Assembly (NCBI GenBank): GCA_051530055.1
Contig: CM121342.1
Location: 12,834,001-12,898,000 of the forward strand
Reading direction: 5' to 3'
Length of the DNA: 64,000 nt
Origin: Neoechinorhynchus agilis
Lineage: Eukaryota; Acanthocephala
Part shown: positions 30,865 through 41,363 of the stretch, piece by piece
How the letters are laid out: every line of letters starts with the position of its first letter
How positions within the stretch are numbered: position 1 is the stretch's first letter
Notes under the pieces: generated by a model
Database searches by the model: none
What the model saw: the letters and a program-made list of their open reading frames with translations, nothing else
Told to the model about the DNA's origin: nothing
Program-made: the position numbers and the translations under genes

Positions 30865-31780
30865 TTGTGCGCGTTCTGCTCAGGAACGTTCTGAAAAGAA
30901 TCCCAAGGGGCGCGGGATATCAGGCCACAAAGAGATTCACCTCTTTATTGGCAGATTGCATCGAGGCTAACTCAGAGTTGTCGTGCGATCTCTGACCTTT
31001 CGACTGCATGCGACAACGTAAGGAGTGTGTCGAGGAGCGTGACCACCACCGAAACTCAAATCGGTCGCTTGCTGAACGCGTTTCTTCGAAGCTCGTAGAC
31101 CGCGATGTCAGAGGAGCAGTTCGTCTTTTATCATCAATGGACAGTCTCGCCAAAGATAACGAAGAAACTACGAACTCTTCGTTCTAAACATTTCATTGAC
31201 GGCGGACGGCGGTATTTCTAAGTATCCTCGTCCTTCGATACGATTCCCTATTTTCTATCATCGAAATCAGAATTGAAGATGGTAATCTCCTCTTTTGCTA
31301 ATGGATCAACTCACGGGCTTGACGGGCTCCGGCCCCAACACCTAAAGGATATGACTTCCTTTTCAGTAGTTGACGCTGTCCATTCCCTAGAAAATGCATT
31401 GGCACGCCTAGTCGACCAATTTGAAGGGACAGAGTTGATTCCGAAAGCAATTGAGTTATTTTTCAGCGTCTCCCTGTGTGCCCTCGCGAAAAGGAAGGCG
31501 GCATTCGTCCCATTGCAATTGGAACAACTCTGCGCCGCTTAACAACAAAAATGTTAAATAAGAGGATAGCGGAAATAATAGGGATGACGCTTCGCCCTAA
31601 ACAGTTAGGCTGATGTACACCTTGTGGCCCAGAGACGATTGTTCACTCACTCCGCACGTTCATCGCCGGAAACTAAAAACCGTGCGTGATCTTGAATGTG
31701 ATTTCAAAAATGCATCCAATACAGTTCACCGAGCAGATTTGCTCGAGGTAGTTAGAGATACAACACCAGAAGCATTTCGT
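30865..31780 (+). pseudogene. RLE-type non-LTR retrotransposon, copy C (5' part)
   Basis: Plus-strand fragment. It reads LRNVLKRIPRGAGYQATK near 30880, VSSKLVDRDVRGAVRLLSS near 31085-31140, and VISSFANGSTHGLDGLRP with QHLKDMTSFSVVDAVHS from 31273. RT boxes follow (RPIAIGTTLRRL in a shifted frame, CTPCGPETIVHSL). It ends abruptly at about 31780 after PEAF. A TAA at about 31214-31222 and a one-base deletion near 31490 break it. From about 31075 to 31780 it is almost identical, in opposite orientation, to copy D at 38657-39366, including the same TAA. Confidence 0.82.
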
Positions 31781-31829
31781 TAAGTCCCTTTGCACGTTCA
31801 TCCTCATGTGCACGGTTGTGCATTTCTAT

Positions 31830-32340
31830 ATTCGTGTTCGTCGTATCCAAAGTTTTGAGGTCAAAACTCTGTTGGCGTTCCGGGATTTGTCGAGGCGTTG
31901 TTTCTGTTCATACACACACGCGCGAGTGCATACAAATTTTAGAGGCTCTTCTATGAAACATTTTAAGACGACGGATTTGTGATTTGGATAGGTTGCAAAA
32001 GACGCGATAACCGTAAGTGAAGGAGGGTAAAATAAAGCTGTAGTAAAATTTGGAGAGATCGGGTGATGGGACAAGCGATCATCTCGAAGCATTTAGAGAA
32101 GTTCAGGTAGAGTTTGTGATTGGTGCAGAAATTTTTAATGTGGATTATTTCGTTAGAGGTTAAGGAGAGAGAGGTGGGCTCGTGGTTGAGTGATGAGGAT
32201 GAGATCGTCGACATATAAGAAAAGTTTAGAGTGAGAGGATAGAGATTCATGGTCGCTTAGAAAAATATTAAAGCGAAGTTGTGACACGACGGCATCTTCA
32301 GGTAAAAAAAGCAGCAACTTAAATAGAATCCTCAATATTA
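31830..32340 (-). pseudogene. Non-LTR reverse transcriptase fragment (YVDD type)
   Basis: Reading down from 32335: LRFNIFLSDHESLSSHSKLF, then LYVDDLILITQPRAHLSLLN, SNEIIHIKNFCTNHKLYLNF, SKCFEMIA, and the C-terminal LQLYFTLLHLRLSRLLQPIQ. It is the same family as the fragment at 9830-10745 (about 100 bases around 31971-32070 and 10019-10120 align closely). The catalytic YVDD is intact here, but the flanking frames are broken. Confidence 0.75.
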
Positions 32341-32434
32341 ATAGTCGAAATCAACTATGGGCTCGAGAGGGTAGTTATGATTCACGATAATGGAAATTAT
32401 GGCACTCGCCTTGTATTCCACCCGCCATACGAAA

Positions 32435-35332
32435 TCAATAAGAATGATCCAGTTTTTGAACGAGCTTTGCAAAGTATTTTGATCCACTCCCAGTTATGTC
32501 AATGAAGATCTTCTCAATGTACGTTTTGAAGGTTACATCTACACAAAACCGCATATTGTCATAAATGAAAGTCTTAAATTTTGTACTTGGATCTTGTTTA
32601 GTCACCAGAGCGTTGCTGTGCATCTTTAGAATGAGTTTGATACCTTCGACTGCGGCTTCAACCAGCAACTGTCTGCAATCTGGAACGTAGATTCTCCTCG
32701 CCAAATTAAAGTAGTTCAGGAGATAGAGTGATCCGATTATATTCACTGGACTCAACTCAAACACGTGGATGTCCTTTGGCCTCGAAATTTCAGGCGGGAG
32801 TTTGCATGGACAGTCTCTAAAAGAGTCCAATGTTTTCTTAAACATGGGACAACACAGCTCAACGCATTCCATTAATTGCTGACAATCTTCTTCTTCTTCG
32901 AGTACAAATCGAGTAGACAACCACAAATCTTCAATTTTAGAAAACGATCTCAGTCCATCGATCATTTCCTGCTTCAGGTATTTAAGAATATCAGATATGA
33001 GTGGTGTCAGACAAGAATTAATTCTGACTTGCGTTAAAGACCGATCCAGTTTAAGCTGACATGCTTGCAAAACGGATTTCGTTCTCGTAATTATGATAGC
33101 AACGATCTTATCGGGATCCTGAATTTCTTTGGTAAATGTAAAAATAGTTGTAAATGAAGGAATCGTCCTTTTTAAATATATGGCTATTATATTGCCAAGC
33201 CAAACATTCAGTCGGGAAACAGCAACTGACAAATTCGTAACCCGATCGAGTTCATAGTATTGCTTATGGCATTAATCCTCTTAAGTAGAGAAGTGTTTCG
33301 GTGTGTAAGAAAACAAGGTATAATGGGTAAGCAAATGACGGAAATCATAGATAAGTTAAGCTCAAAAAGGTTGCACTTCTGAGGACTAGATGCATAAATT
33401 CGGAAATCATGTTTGCGATTGCGCTTAAAAAATCCTTATCTTTTTCAGATAGACGGTTTAACTTATCGGTTGGGTTTCCCTCGCAAAACAGTTCAAATCG
33501 AATTCTCCTCTTAACAAAATTTAACATTTCTGCAGCGACAGGTTCCATTTCATGAGAGTCATCGTCACTGTCAGCATCAATATTATCCACACGTTCCTCC
33601 AAATCAAATATTGTCCAGTCCTCTATATCGTCGTCTTCAGTGTGGAATCCAGGTGCCATGTGGATCATTCGGTCTATGTGTATTCGTTTATAGGCCACAA
33701 ATATATCCGCGGCTTGAACGAGCATGCCGAGGCGTATCAGAATTCGCATATTAACATCAGGTGACCTAAACCCAATGTAGCATTGTGAAGGATCTTTACG
33801 GCACAAGACCGAGACCGGTTGAACTTCAGGACCAACCCAATCATCACCCCTCGGTAGTGAATTATACATGTCCTGCGTCCTCATCAGAAGCATTGTAGGT
33901 TCATCGTTCATTCTATCTACCATTTCATTTTCCAGTTCTGCTAATCGCCTTCGCATCATATTTATTTTCTCGCTTTGAAGTTTACCCATGAATCCCAAAG
34001 GATTCTGCTGTAGTTGTTTTCTAAGATATAAGACGTAATTTTCTGCATCTTTAAATCTGTGATGGGCAATACTCTGAGATAACTCAGTTTGGTCATGGGT
34101 CTCTGATCATTTAGAAGATAAATTTTGAGAGCACAAAAAACATACGTGTATGATGTAGATTAGGAAGACGTAAAATCTGTAGAATTGAACAAGTTACTAA
34201 CTAGATTGATGTTCTAACTGTAATTGAAGCATGCGAAAATGCGATCTTATTCGTCGCCGTTTTAAAGGGAACTACACTGTCTCCACATTTCAACAGATCA
34301 TGGATGGATGCAAATGTATCTAGGAAATAAACGTAGATGATATTAGAGTCTCATGCGTAACCGATCGCGAACCCGCTCTTCCTGGAAGAGATCTTCGTCG
34401 TTATCAGTGTCAAATGGATTGGTTTCAGCAATAGAAGCAGTGGACACAGATCGTTCCTGCTCGTTTTTCATGATCGATTTGATTGCTTCAACCCACTTAT
34501 CCTTCCATTCGGTGCTCGGTAGTTCGACGGACGTTGATTCAATCGAATGCGGGCTTTTTCGGGTGCGTACCAGGAAGGAGTTCGTTATTCCGGCAAACTG
34601 TTCGAGCCAACTATTTTGTCGAAAATCAAATGCATTGATAAGAACTCGTTTTCGTAAAGATTCAGCGTCAACTACATTCAACGATGACTCATCGGACGAT
34701 AAAACTAAAAGATGGCCTGATTGAAGAAGACAAAGATAAACTGGCACGGAGCACTGCTCCCCTTCATTTGTAAGAACACACGGGCCATGCAAAATAGCAC
34801 TCTGGTAGCTGCCGCCCAAACCAACTGCGTTGATCAATCCGACGAACTCAGCTTGCTCAACGAACATTTGTAGTATCGCAGATATTTCGGTGTTATTAAG
34901 ATTACCGCCGGCATCCGGCGATAGACTAATTTCGGCATACCTATCAGAATCACTTCTCCGTGAAGATATCGCTACTTCTTCTTTTATAAGAAAATCCTTA
35001 ACGGATTGAAGAATGGTCTTTTTCTGCGACAACAATGACCGGAGCTGGTACATATCTTCCTCTAGAGACCGGACTTCTTCTGCCGTCTCTATGAATTTGG
35101 AATAGTTCTGACTCACGTTCTCTTTAAGCTGCTTCGTTGTCCTTTCTGCTAGATTCAGAAGTTTAAGTTTAACTGACAAAATATCACCATCGCCTATGCA
35201 TTCGGAAACCGCATGCCGCACGAATGATTCAGCGTCAAAATCAGGATCCACGAAATCTTCGGCTTTAACCTGTGGTTCAAGGGTGTTCGTTGGGATCGTT
35301 GAATCATCTGAAGGCGATCCAGTCAAATCCAT
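32435..35332 (-). CDS. EXOC8: EXOC8-like (EXO84) exocyst complex subunit, three visible exons
   Basis: Start taken at the ATG at 35332 (MDLTGSPSDDSTIP). Exon 1 (to about 34345) has the Exo84 N-terminal helical region (FDAESFVRHAVSECIGDGD; TTKQLKENVSQNYSKFIETA; EEVRSLEEDMYQLRSLLS), then a PH domain (CVLTNEGEQCSVPVYLCLL; SGHLLVLSSDESSLNVVD; LPSTEWKDKWVEAIKSIM). Exon 2 (about 34107-33367) continues with the C-terminal helical bundle (LSQSIAHHRFKDAENYVLYL; GFMGKLQSEKINMMRRRLAE). Exon 3 (about 33232-32435) ends in SKYFAKLVQKLDHSY. The exocyst tethers secretory vesicles to the plasma membrane, and EXOC8 binds RAL GTPases through its PH domain. The splice between exons 1 and 2 is not precisely placed. 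The predicted protein is somewhat longer than the vertebrate one. The gene is head-to-head with the RCC1-like gene. Confidence 0.82.
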
Positions 35333-35614
35333 CACAACTCCGAAAGCCAAATAACGATCCGCTTCAGGTTTATACAAATAAGAAGCTATACGAAAGAAGT
35401 CTTTTTATACGTGTAACATTTTAATTTGTTTTATCCTGTTGATTTACAAAGCATATTGTTTCCTTTGGGCTGAACTACCAAGTATCGTTGAAATGTTTCC
35501 GCATTGATCTTTGTGGATGTGGCTGTTTGTTTTGCCGTACATTAAAAAATGATATAACTGGCAAGACTCCCTGCAGGTGACACCAGCAGATGAAGACGTC
35601 TGGCTGAAGAGCGC
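35333..35614. promoter_or_regulatory. Shared divergent promoter region, EXOC8 and RCC1-like gene
   Basis: Only 282 bases separate the two divergent ATGs. No TATA box is evident. This spacing implies a bidirectional promoter, or trans-spliced leaders on either gene. Confidence 0.5.
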
Positions 35615-36928
35615 ATGGAGAATCGAGCTCGAGAGGAAAAGGAGAAGAGGGAGGACAGTGTGAGCGGAGATTTCAAGACGCTGGGAAGGAGAAGAACAAA
35701 GACGAAAATCGACAATGCTGAAAAGAACGACCTCTCAATTGAGAGAAAAGTTCAAAGAAATGCTGTTTATAACTGGCAAGACTCATTTGATCATGTTTAT
35801 TTCCTTTTAGATGCTTACCTTTTCCTTTACAACTGGAGAAACGTTCACCAATGTTCCATTTTTGAACGATGTAATAAGAAAGGATCGATCTTGTTGAGGC
35901 TATTGATCGATTCTCACTATAGAAATCGATGATGAGTTCGATATATCGTTTACGTGGAACACCTTGTACTTCAGACCAAATAAATCATCGATCTTTTCTC
36001 TCGACTACCTGGATTTTTATTCGGACGAAATAATAGCAGAACCGCCGGAATGGAAAAAAGTGGCTCTTCCTGATCAAGCAAGTTCGCTTTGTATTTGTTC
36101 AAACGATTTCGATTGTTTTCTACTTTCACTTGAGGGGATGGTTTATTCTTTTGAACAGAATGCGTTGATTGGGAGCGTTGAATTGGGAAACTCCGATGTG
36201 GCACCACTGATGTGTTCCACTTATCGATCAATCTACGTCACAACAAAAGGAAATCACATTCTTTATGAGACCGAAATTAAATCTTCTAAGCTTAAATTTG
36301 ACGCTTTGTACCGGTTTGACAGCCCTGTAGCCGAGATGAAAGCCGGTTTGGATTTTGTAGTCATCAGAACTGACGAAGGTGCCATATACGATGAGGATGT
36401 GATCTCTTCTCATTCTTATCTTACACTTTTGGCAACAATCTCAGAGGCCAACTTGGACTTGGTAATCTCGATGAGAGTCATGAGCCAGAACTCGTTTCGA
36501 TTCCGAAACCAGTAAGGATAATGGGAGTCGGTGGGTGGCATGTAATTTGCGTTAGCGGCCAAAACGTTTTTGGTTGGGGATGGAATCGATGCCATCAGCT
36601 CACTAATACGGACGATACTGTTGTTTGTGAACCCATTCCTATTGTCAGCGTGGAAATCCCAACGCGGATTGTATGTGGAAAGCAACATAGTATTTTGGAG
36701 TACGAGATCAATGGTACTACTAACTTTATATTTCAAGGAGCTTTAATTGAATCAACATCTAAATATGTATTGGATGTCATTGAGGCCGATATTAGGACTA
36801 AAAAAATGATGCGGCTAGATAATGCCGAAGCTAAATGTCTTGGTGTGTTCGGCGCAATGTGTCTGTCGGTGTTCGTGTTCAAGGGGTCGGTGGATCGGTT
36901 ACGATTAATCCCCTTTTCCATTGGCTAA
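35615..36928 (+). CDS. RCC1-repeat protein, RCC1D1-like
   Basis: Plus-strand gene with at least two short introns. The N-terminus from the ATG at 35615 is charged and weakly supported. An acceptor-like TTTCCTTTTAG directly before an ATG at about 35812 offers another start. The beta-propeller part is clear: WKKVALPDQASSLCICSND, DCFLLSLEGMVYSFEQNAL, APLMCSTYRSIYVTTKGNH, and LDFVVIRTDEGAIYDE. After an intron ending near 36430 come GQLGLGNLDESHEPELVSIP, VGGWHVICVSGQNVFGWGWN and RIVCGKQHSILEYE. GQLGLGN and GGWH..CVS..N.FGWGWN are hallmark RCC1 blades. Short RCC1 proteins of this layout include RCC1D1, which works with chromatin demethylases; I do not claim that function here. The last ~70 residues do not match the family and may be a read-through past a splice site. 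Confidence 0.65.
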
Positions 36929-37094
36929 AACTTTCATGTTCCAAGTAATTGCGGTGTGAAAGGAGACAACAGTAATTAGAATAGATCATGTGTTATCGAA
37001 TGTGGAAATCAGCGGATCACTTTAACGCGTCCGAAAAGCTATAAAAAATTTTTTTTGAAAATCTCCGACATTTATTACCTTCAGAATCTCGGAG

Positions 37095-39366
37095 CAGAAA
37101 TCGTTCACACCACCGCTCTGGATAACTCAGCTGCCGTCATGGTGTAACGATCGAAAGTACGGATGCAGCGTTCCTCCGTTGCACAGCCAGGCTTATGTCT
37201 TTGTAGGAGAAATGCTCTTGATCGCGGATCGCCAGCGATTCGTCTCAATCTCTTGGACAATTGATTGACCAGGTCCTGCGCCGCGGTACCAAACGACCCG
37301 AGTGTCTCGACGCCAAAGGGAACGAAATAATGATACCGACCCAAGTCCCAGTATTTGGTCGTTTTACGGTCCTCAACGGCCGTTGCTCCTCCTCCGGTTT
37401 AATAGTGGCGAGTTTTACGTTGGTAGCACGTTGCATCCCAGAGAACACACTTGTCCCCACTCGCCACGGGAATACTGTGACACCGTCCGGTGTGCACTAA
37501 CAGTATTCGGGGCACGACTAAGTATTGCGTTTACTTTGGCATGTCGTGAGTTCCGCCTGATTTCCGACAGCATTGCGTCCCGGTGGTTCCACGGTTGCTC
37601 CCCAAAAGTAGAGATGAGATGAGCACATCAGCACCCCAAGTCTCAAGAACACTGCAATCCTTACTGCCTTGTCAGAGAAAAGGGTACCAACAGAAGCGAT
37701 TGGGATAGCGTTGAGCCAAACACCCGATTCTCTTGTCGAGACTGCCGCCAATCAAGTTCGGTTCACCGGGTGACGAGAACCTAAAATTAAAGAGTTATGA
37801 ATTATCGTTACCATGGGTTAAGTCCCAAGCTGATTGTTTACAACCATTTTGAGGACCTGCTCGCTGTTTAAATCTCCACACCAAAGATTAAGAGCCTCCA
37901 AGAAATCTTTATCCGAAGTGGAATTCTCGCCAAGAAAAGACAACTATTTTACGGCTTGCTTCATACGATCCCAAATAAGTTGGCAGAGAAATATCGGCTT
38001 CTTTTCGGATACGCAAACCACCTAGCGACACAGGCAAGGACGCTTGACGCCAGGCCTCGTCCGACAGCTGAGTATTTAATAAATTTATCGAGACAGACTT
38101 TCACTGTCTCGTCTAATTTTGCCAGCTTATCCTTATGTCTAAAAAAGGTGTTGTGCACAGCTTATTTAGCAGTTTTGGAATGAAGAGGTTATTCTTGATC
38201 AGAAATATAGCCTCTTGTGAAGATAATTCATCAACTCGTTTGCAAAGCACCGAAAGTTGCGGTTGAAGATTGGCAATCTCTGCTTCAACAATAGAACCAA
38301 AAATGCAGCTTCCTAGAAGACTCAACCGGTCTAGAGTGATCATTTCTATCTCGGGGCCAGGCTCTGAAAATCTTTCTCGATAGTTCGCCTGGACGCCTCA
38401 TCTTCCACGTTCATCACTAAAATCTCGCATTTCGCAGCATTCAATTCAATGCCTATTTTCGACGTCTCCTTCACGAGTCTCCATATCGTGCCGCACGATT
38501 TTGAGTTCCCGGCGAAGAACGTGGTGCGACGGGATTGACTGGGACTGAGAAGGCCATTGGGCTAAAAGGATTCCCATGTTGAACCCCTCTTTCTGACCAC
38601 AAAATGTGGTTATTGAACAACAAGGGAGTAGAAGTCCCGTAGGCATTAACGAAATCGCGAAATGCTTCTGGTGTTGTATCTCTAACTACCTCGAGCAAAT
38701 CTGCTCGGTGAACTGTATTGGATGCATTTTTGAAATCACATTCAAGATCACGCACGGTTTTTAGTTTCCGGCGATGAACGTGCGGAGTGAGTGAACAATC
38801 GTCTCTGGGCCACAAGGTGTACATCAGCCTAACTGTTTAGGGCGAAGCGTCATCCCTATTATTTCCGCTATCCTCTTATTTAACATTTTTGCTGTTAAGC
38901 GGCGCAGAGTTGTTCCAATTGCAATGGGACGAATGCCGCCTTCCTTTTTCGCGAGGGCACACAGGGAGACGCTGAAAAATAACTCAATTGCTTTCGGAAT
39001 CAACTCTGTCCCTTCAAATTGGTCGACTAGGCGTGCCAATGCATTTTCTAGGGAATGGACAGCGTCAACTACTGAAAAGGAAGTCATATCCTTTAGGTGT
39101 TGGGGCCGAAGCCCGTCAAGCCCGTGAGTTGATCCATTAGCAAAAGAGGAGATTACCATCTTCAATTCTGATTTCGATGATAGAAAATAGGGAATCGTAT
39201 CGAAGGACGAGGATACTTAGAAATACCGCCGTCCGCCGTCAATGAAATGTTTAGAACGAAGAGTTCGTAGTTTCTTCGTTATCTTTGGCGAGACTGTCCA
39301 TTGATTATAAAAGACGAACTGCTCCTCTGACATCTCCGCCTGTGAGCTTCGAAGAAACGTGCGCTC
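37095..39366 (-). pseudogene. RLE-type non-LTR retrotransposon, copy D (broken, inner deletions)
   Basis: Reading down from 39366: the DVRGAVRL region, VISSFANGSTHGLDGLRP, IRPIAIGTTLRRLTAKML, and LECDFKNASNTVHRADLLEV (the box A Asp is there). Next come LLFNNHILWSERGVQHGNPF, LDRLSLLGSCIFGSIVEAEI, EAIFLIKNNLFIPKLLNKL, EAWRQASLPVSLGGL (shifted frame) and the RLE segment with HYFVPFGVETLGSFG. The YLDD region is missing or scrambled. There are many frameshifts, and a TAA near the 5' end is shared with copy C. Its 3' end (minus strand GAGCGGTGGTGTGA near 37110) marks the end of the element. Confidence 0.82.
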
Positions 39367-39716
39367 CTGGACACACTGTAGCCCTAATTCATGATAAAGC
39401 GCTTAGGTCATGATATTATTTGAACGGAAAATTCATTCATTTTAAGAATGTTGTCGCACTATAACCAATAATTGCACGTCAGGTTTCATTGATACGACAT
39501 TTCCATACGATTAGGATGAGCGTAATAGCCAGTTAGTTTTCGTTATGGCTGAAATCGGCACGTACTTTGTGGAATTAAATTCTTGCTATTGGAAATATCG
39601 GCTTTTGCGCACGAATTGTTTATTGTGATTCTGTTGTCATGGCATTTTGAAGTCCAAAAATATGATTCTGTTATATAGAATGATAAAAACACTAAAACGT
39701 TGTTTGTCTTTCCTGA
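39367..39716. other. Spacer; possible upstream exon of the tail-anchored gene
   Basis: A short frame from an ATG at about 39545 (MAEIGTYFVELNS) lies before a splice-acceptor-like TTGTTTGTCTTTCCTGAATG at the start of the next gene. I could not join them in frame convincingly. Confidence 0.3.
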
Positions 39717-40322
39717 ATGCAGATTGAAAACGAAATGAAAAGTGCGCACGGATCAATAAACGATCCAATGGACAAGGACAAGACCAAACAGAGAGTGAAT
39801 GGAGCCATAGAAAAGGATCGCAAGCGATATTTTCGAAAACGTTTGATGCCTTCCTTCAAATCTAAGAAATGTTCATGGGGAAGGCGAGGCAAAAAGCATC
39901 ACAATCGTTGGTCGTCAAAATCTTGCAAGACGTCTTCACTCTCGCTAGCATTCGGACTTAATCATGGGTTCAACCGAGACGTCAGAAGAGATTTTCAGGA
40001 AATGGATAAAAGACTGAAAAAGCCGGATATTTTGTCTTTGGGTGGAGATGAGAGTAAGTCGGAACTGGCGAAAACTGAAATTGTAATTGATTTGGAAAGG
40101 TTGAAGGAGGAACTGGAGCACGAGGAGAAGTTTGCTGCGATTTGTAACCAGATGGATTCAGATGTCGCCTCAAAAACAACCGAACAGGACGAACGAAAAG
40201 AAGAGCAAAGTTCAGGAAAAAAGCAAGAGTTTTCCTCCTTTATCGCTGTTGCATATGCATTAATAGCCGGGGCCTTGGTAACCGTTGTTGCATCGGCTGC
40301 TTCGATGGTCTACTATTGGTAG
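39717..40322 (+). CDS. Uncharacterised tail-anchored membrane protein
   Basis: A 201-residue frame starting MQIENEMKSAHGS; a second Met is at residue 7. The N-terminal 70 residues are very basic (RKRYFRKRLMPSFKSKKCSW; GRRGKKHHNRWSSKSCK). A helical, probably coiled-coil, acidic part follows (TEIVIDLERLKEELEHEEKF). The protein ends in one hydrophobic segment, FIAVAYALIAGALVTVVASA, with only a few residues after it (WYYV-type end: MVYYW). That architecture suggests a C-terminal tail anchor in the ER or mitochondrial outer membrane with the bulk in the cytosol. I do not recognise the family. The AG just before residue 3 may be a splice acceptor, so an upstream exon is possible. Confidence 0.6.
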   Translation: MQIENEMKSAHGSINDPMDKDKTKQRVNGAIEKDRKRYFRKRLMPSFKSKKCSWGRRGKKHHNRWSSKSCKTSSLSLAFGLNHGFNRDVRRDFQEMDKRLKKPDILSLGGDESKSELAKTEIVIDLERLKEELEHEEKFAAICNQMDSDVASKTTEQDERKEEQSSGKKQEFSSFIAVAYALIAGALVTVVASAASMVYYW

Positions 40323-41363
40323 ACGACCACACTTTTTTAATTTATAAGTGAATGACTTTGCGTAGGGATAGGGGAAATTGGCTCAAATCATTTAACGCAA
40401 GCAGCAACTCTGAGGAAAATTCATAAATAAGGCGAATGAGAGCCAAAACTTTTTTTATAGATGCCGCGCACTGGTTATGGAATCATGAATAAGTCACTCA
40501 ATACACTTCGGGCGAAGTAAGAAATAGTCGTGGTTTAGTCGATCGTACGTTTTGCTGGGAAGCGATATCTTTGTTTTAACAGCACATACTATCCTTTAGA
40601 AACTATTTAAACAATTCACACAATTTCTAACGCACTTGATGATCTAAACAAATTGATTACTGTTTTTGAATTGGTCGCTATTTTACATTTTAAAATTTAA
40701 GTTTGTCTCAGTATTAATAATTCATTGTGTACTTAGAACATTTTATATTTTTCCTTTTCTTAAGACGATAACCATAACGCTCTGCGATTAAACATTTCAC
40801 TTAATGAATTTTTGTTTCGAAATAATGTGCGGTCATGAGATCAAAAACAAGTTTACTTGCTCGATTGTAATGTAAATCCTCGTTGTTTAAAAATATCCGC
40901 ATACATAAAAGACTACTGCCATTTAATCGCAATCCTATGCTTCAGCCATCATAAGAATTGTTCTAATTCTAAAATTTATCCTTCGAAATCGTGCGCGTTT
41001 AGTCCATCTCCCTATGAAAAAGTAACTTTATTTTGGTGGTGTTTTTGTACAATAGAAGGTTGGCGTTTTCTAAAAATTAAAGCTCTACACTGAGAATCAT
41101 CGGCATGAATTCAATTTAAACTTATGTAGAACCAGCTAAAAAGATAAAAAGTGCCATGCTGGCGAATCCCACTGCTTGTTATAATACTCAACATGCTTTT
41201 GCAATTATTAAGATATTGTTTTCATTCATCTTTATATGCTACGTATGACTCCATTTGAAATCAGAAAGTGAACGAATTCATTTCTGTATCATGGAGAAAA
41301 GTTCTAATTATTTGTCCAATTAAAGCAGGTTTGTTACAGATCGAACCAACATGCATAAATTAA
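40323..41363. other. Convergent 3' region, no gene recognised
   Basis: About 1 kb of AT-rich sequence between the stop codons of the tail-anchored gene and the PI3K gene. Short frames here show no domain. Confidence 0.5.
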
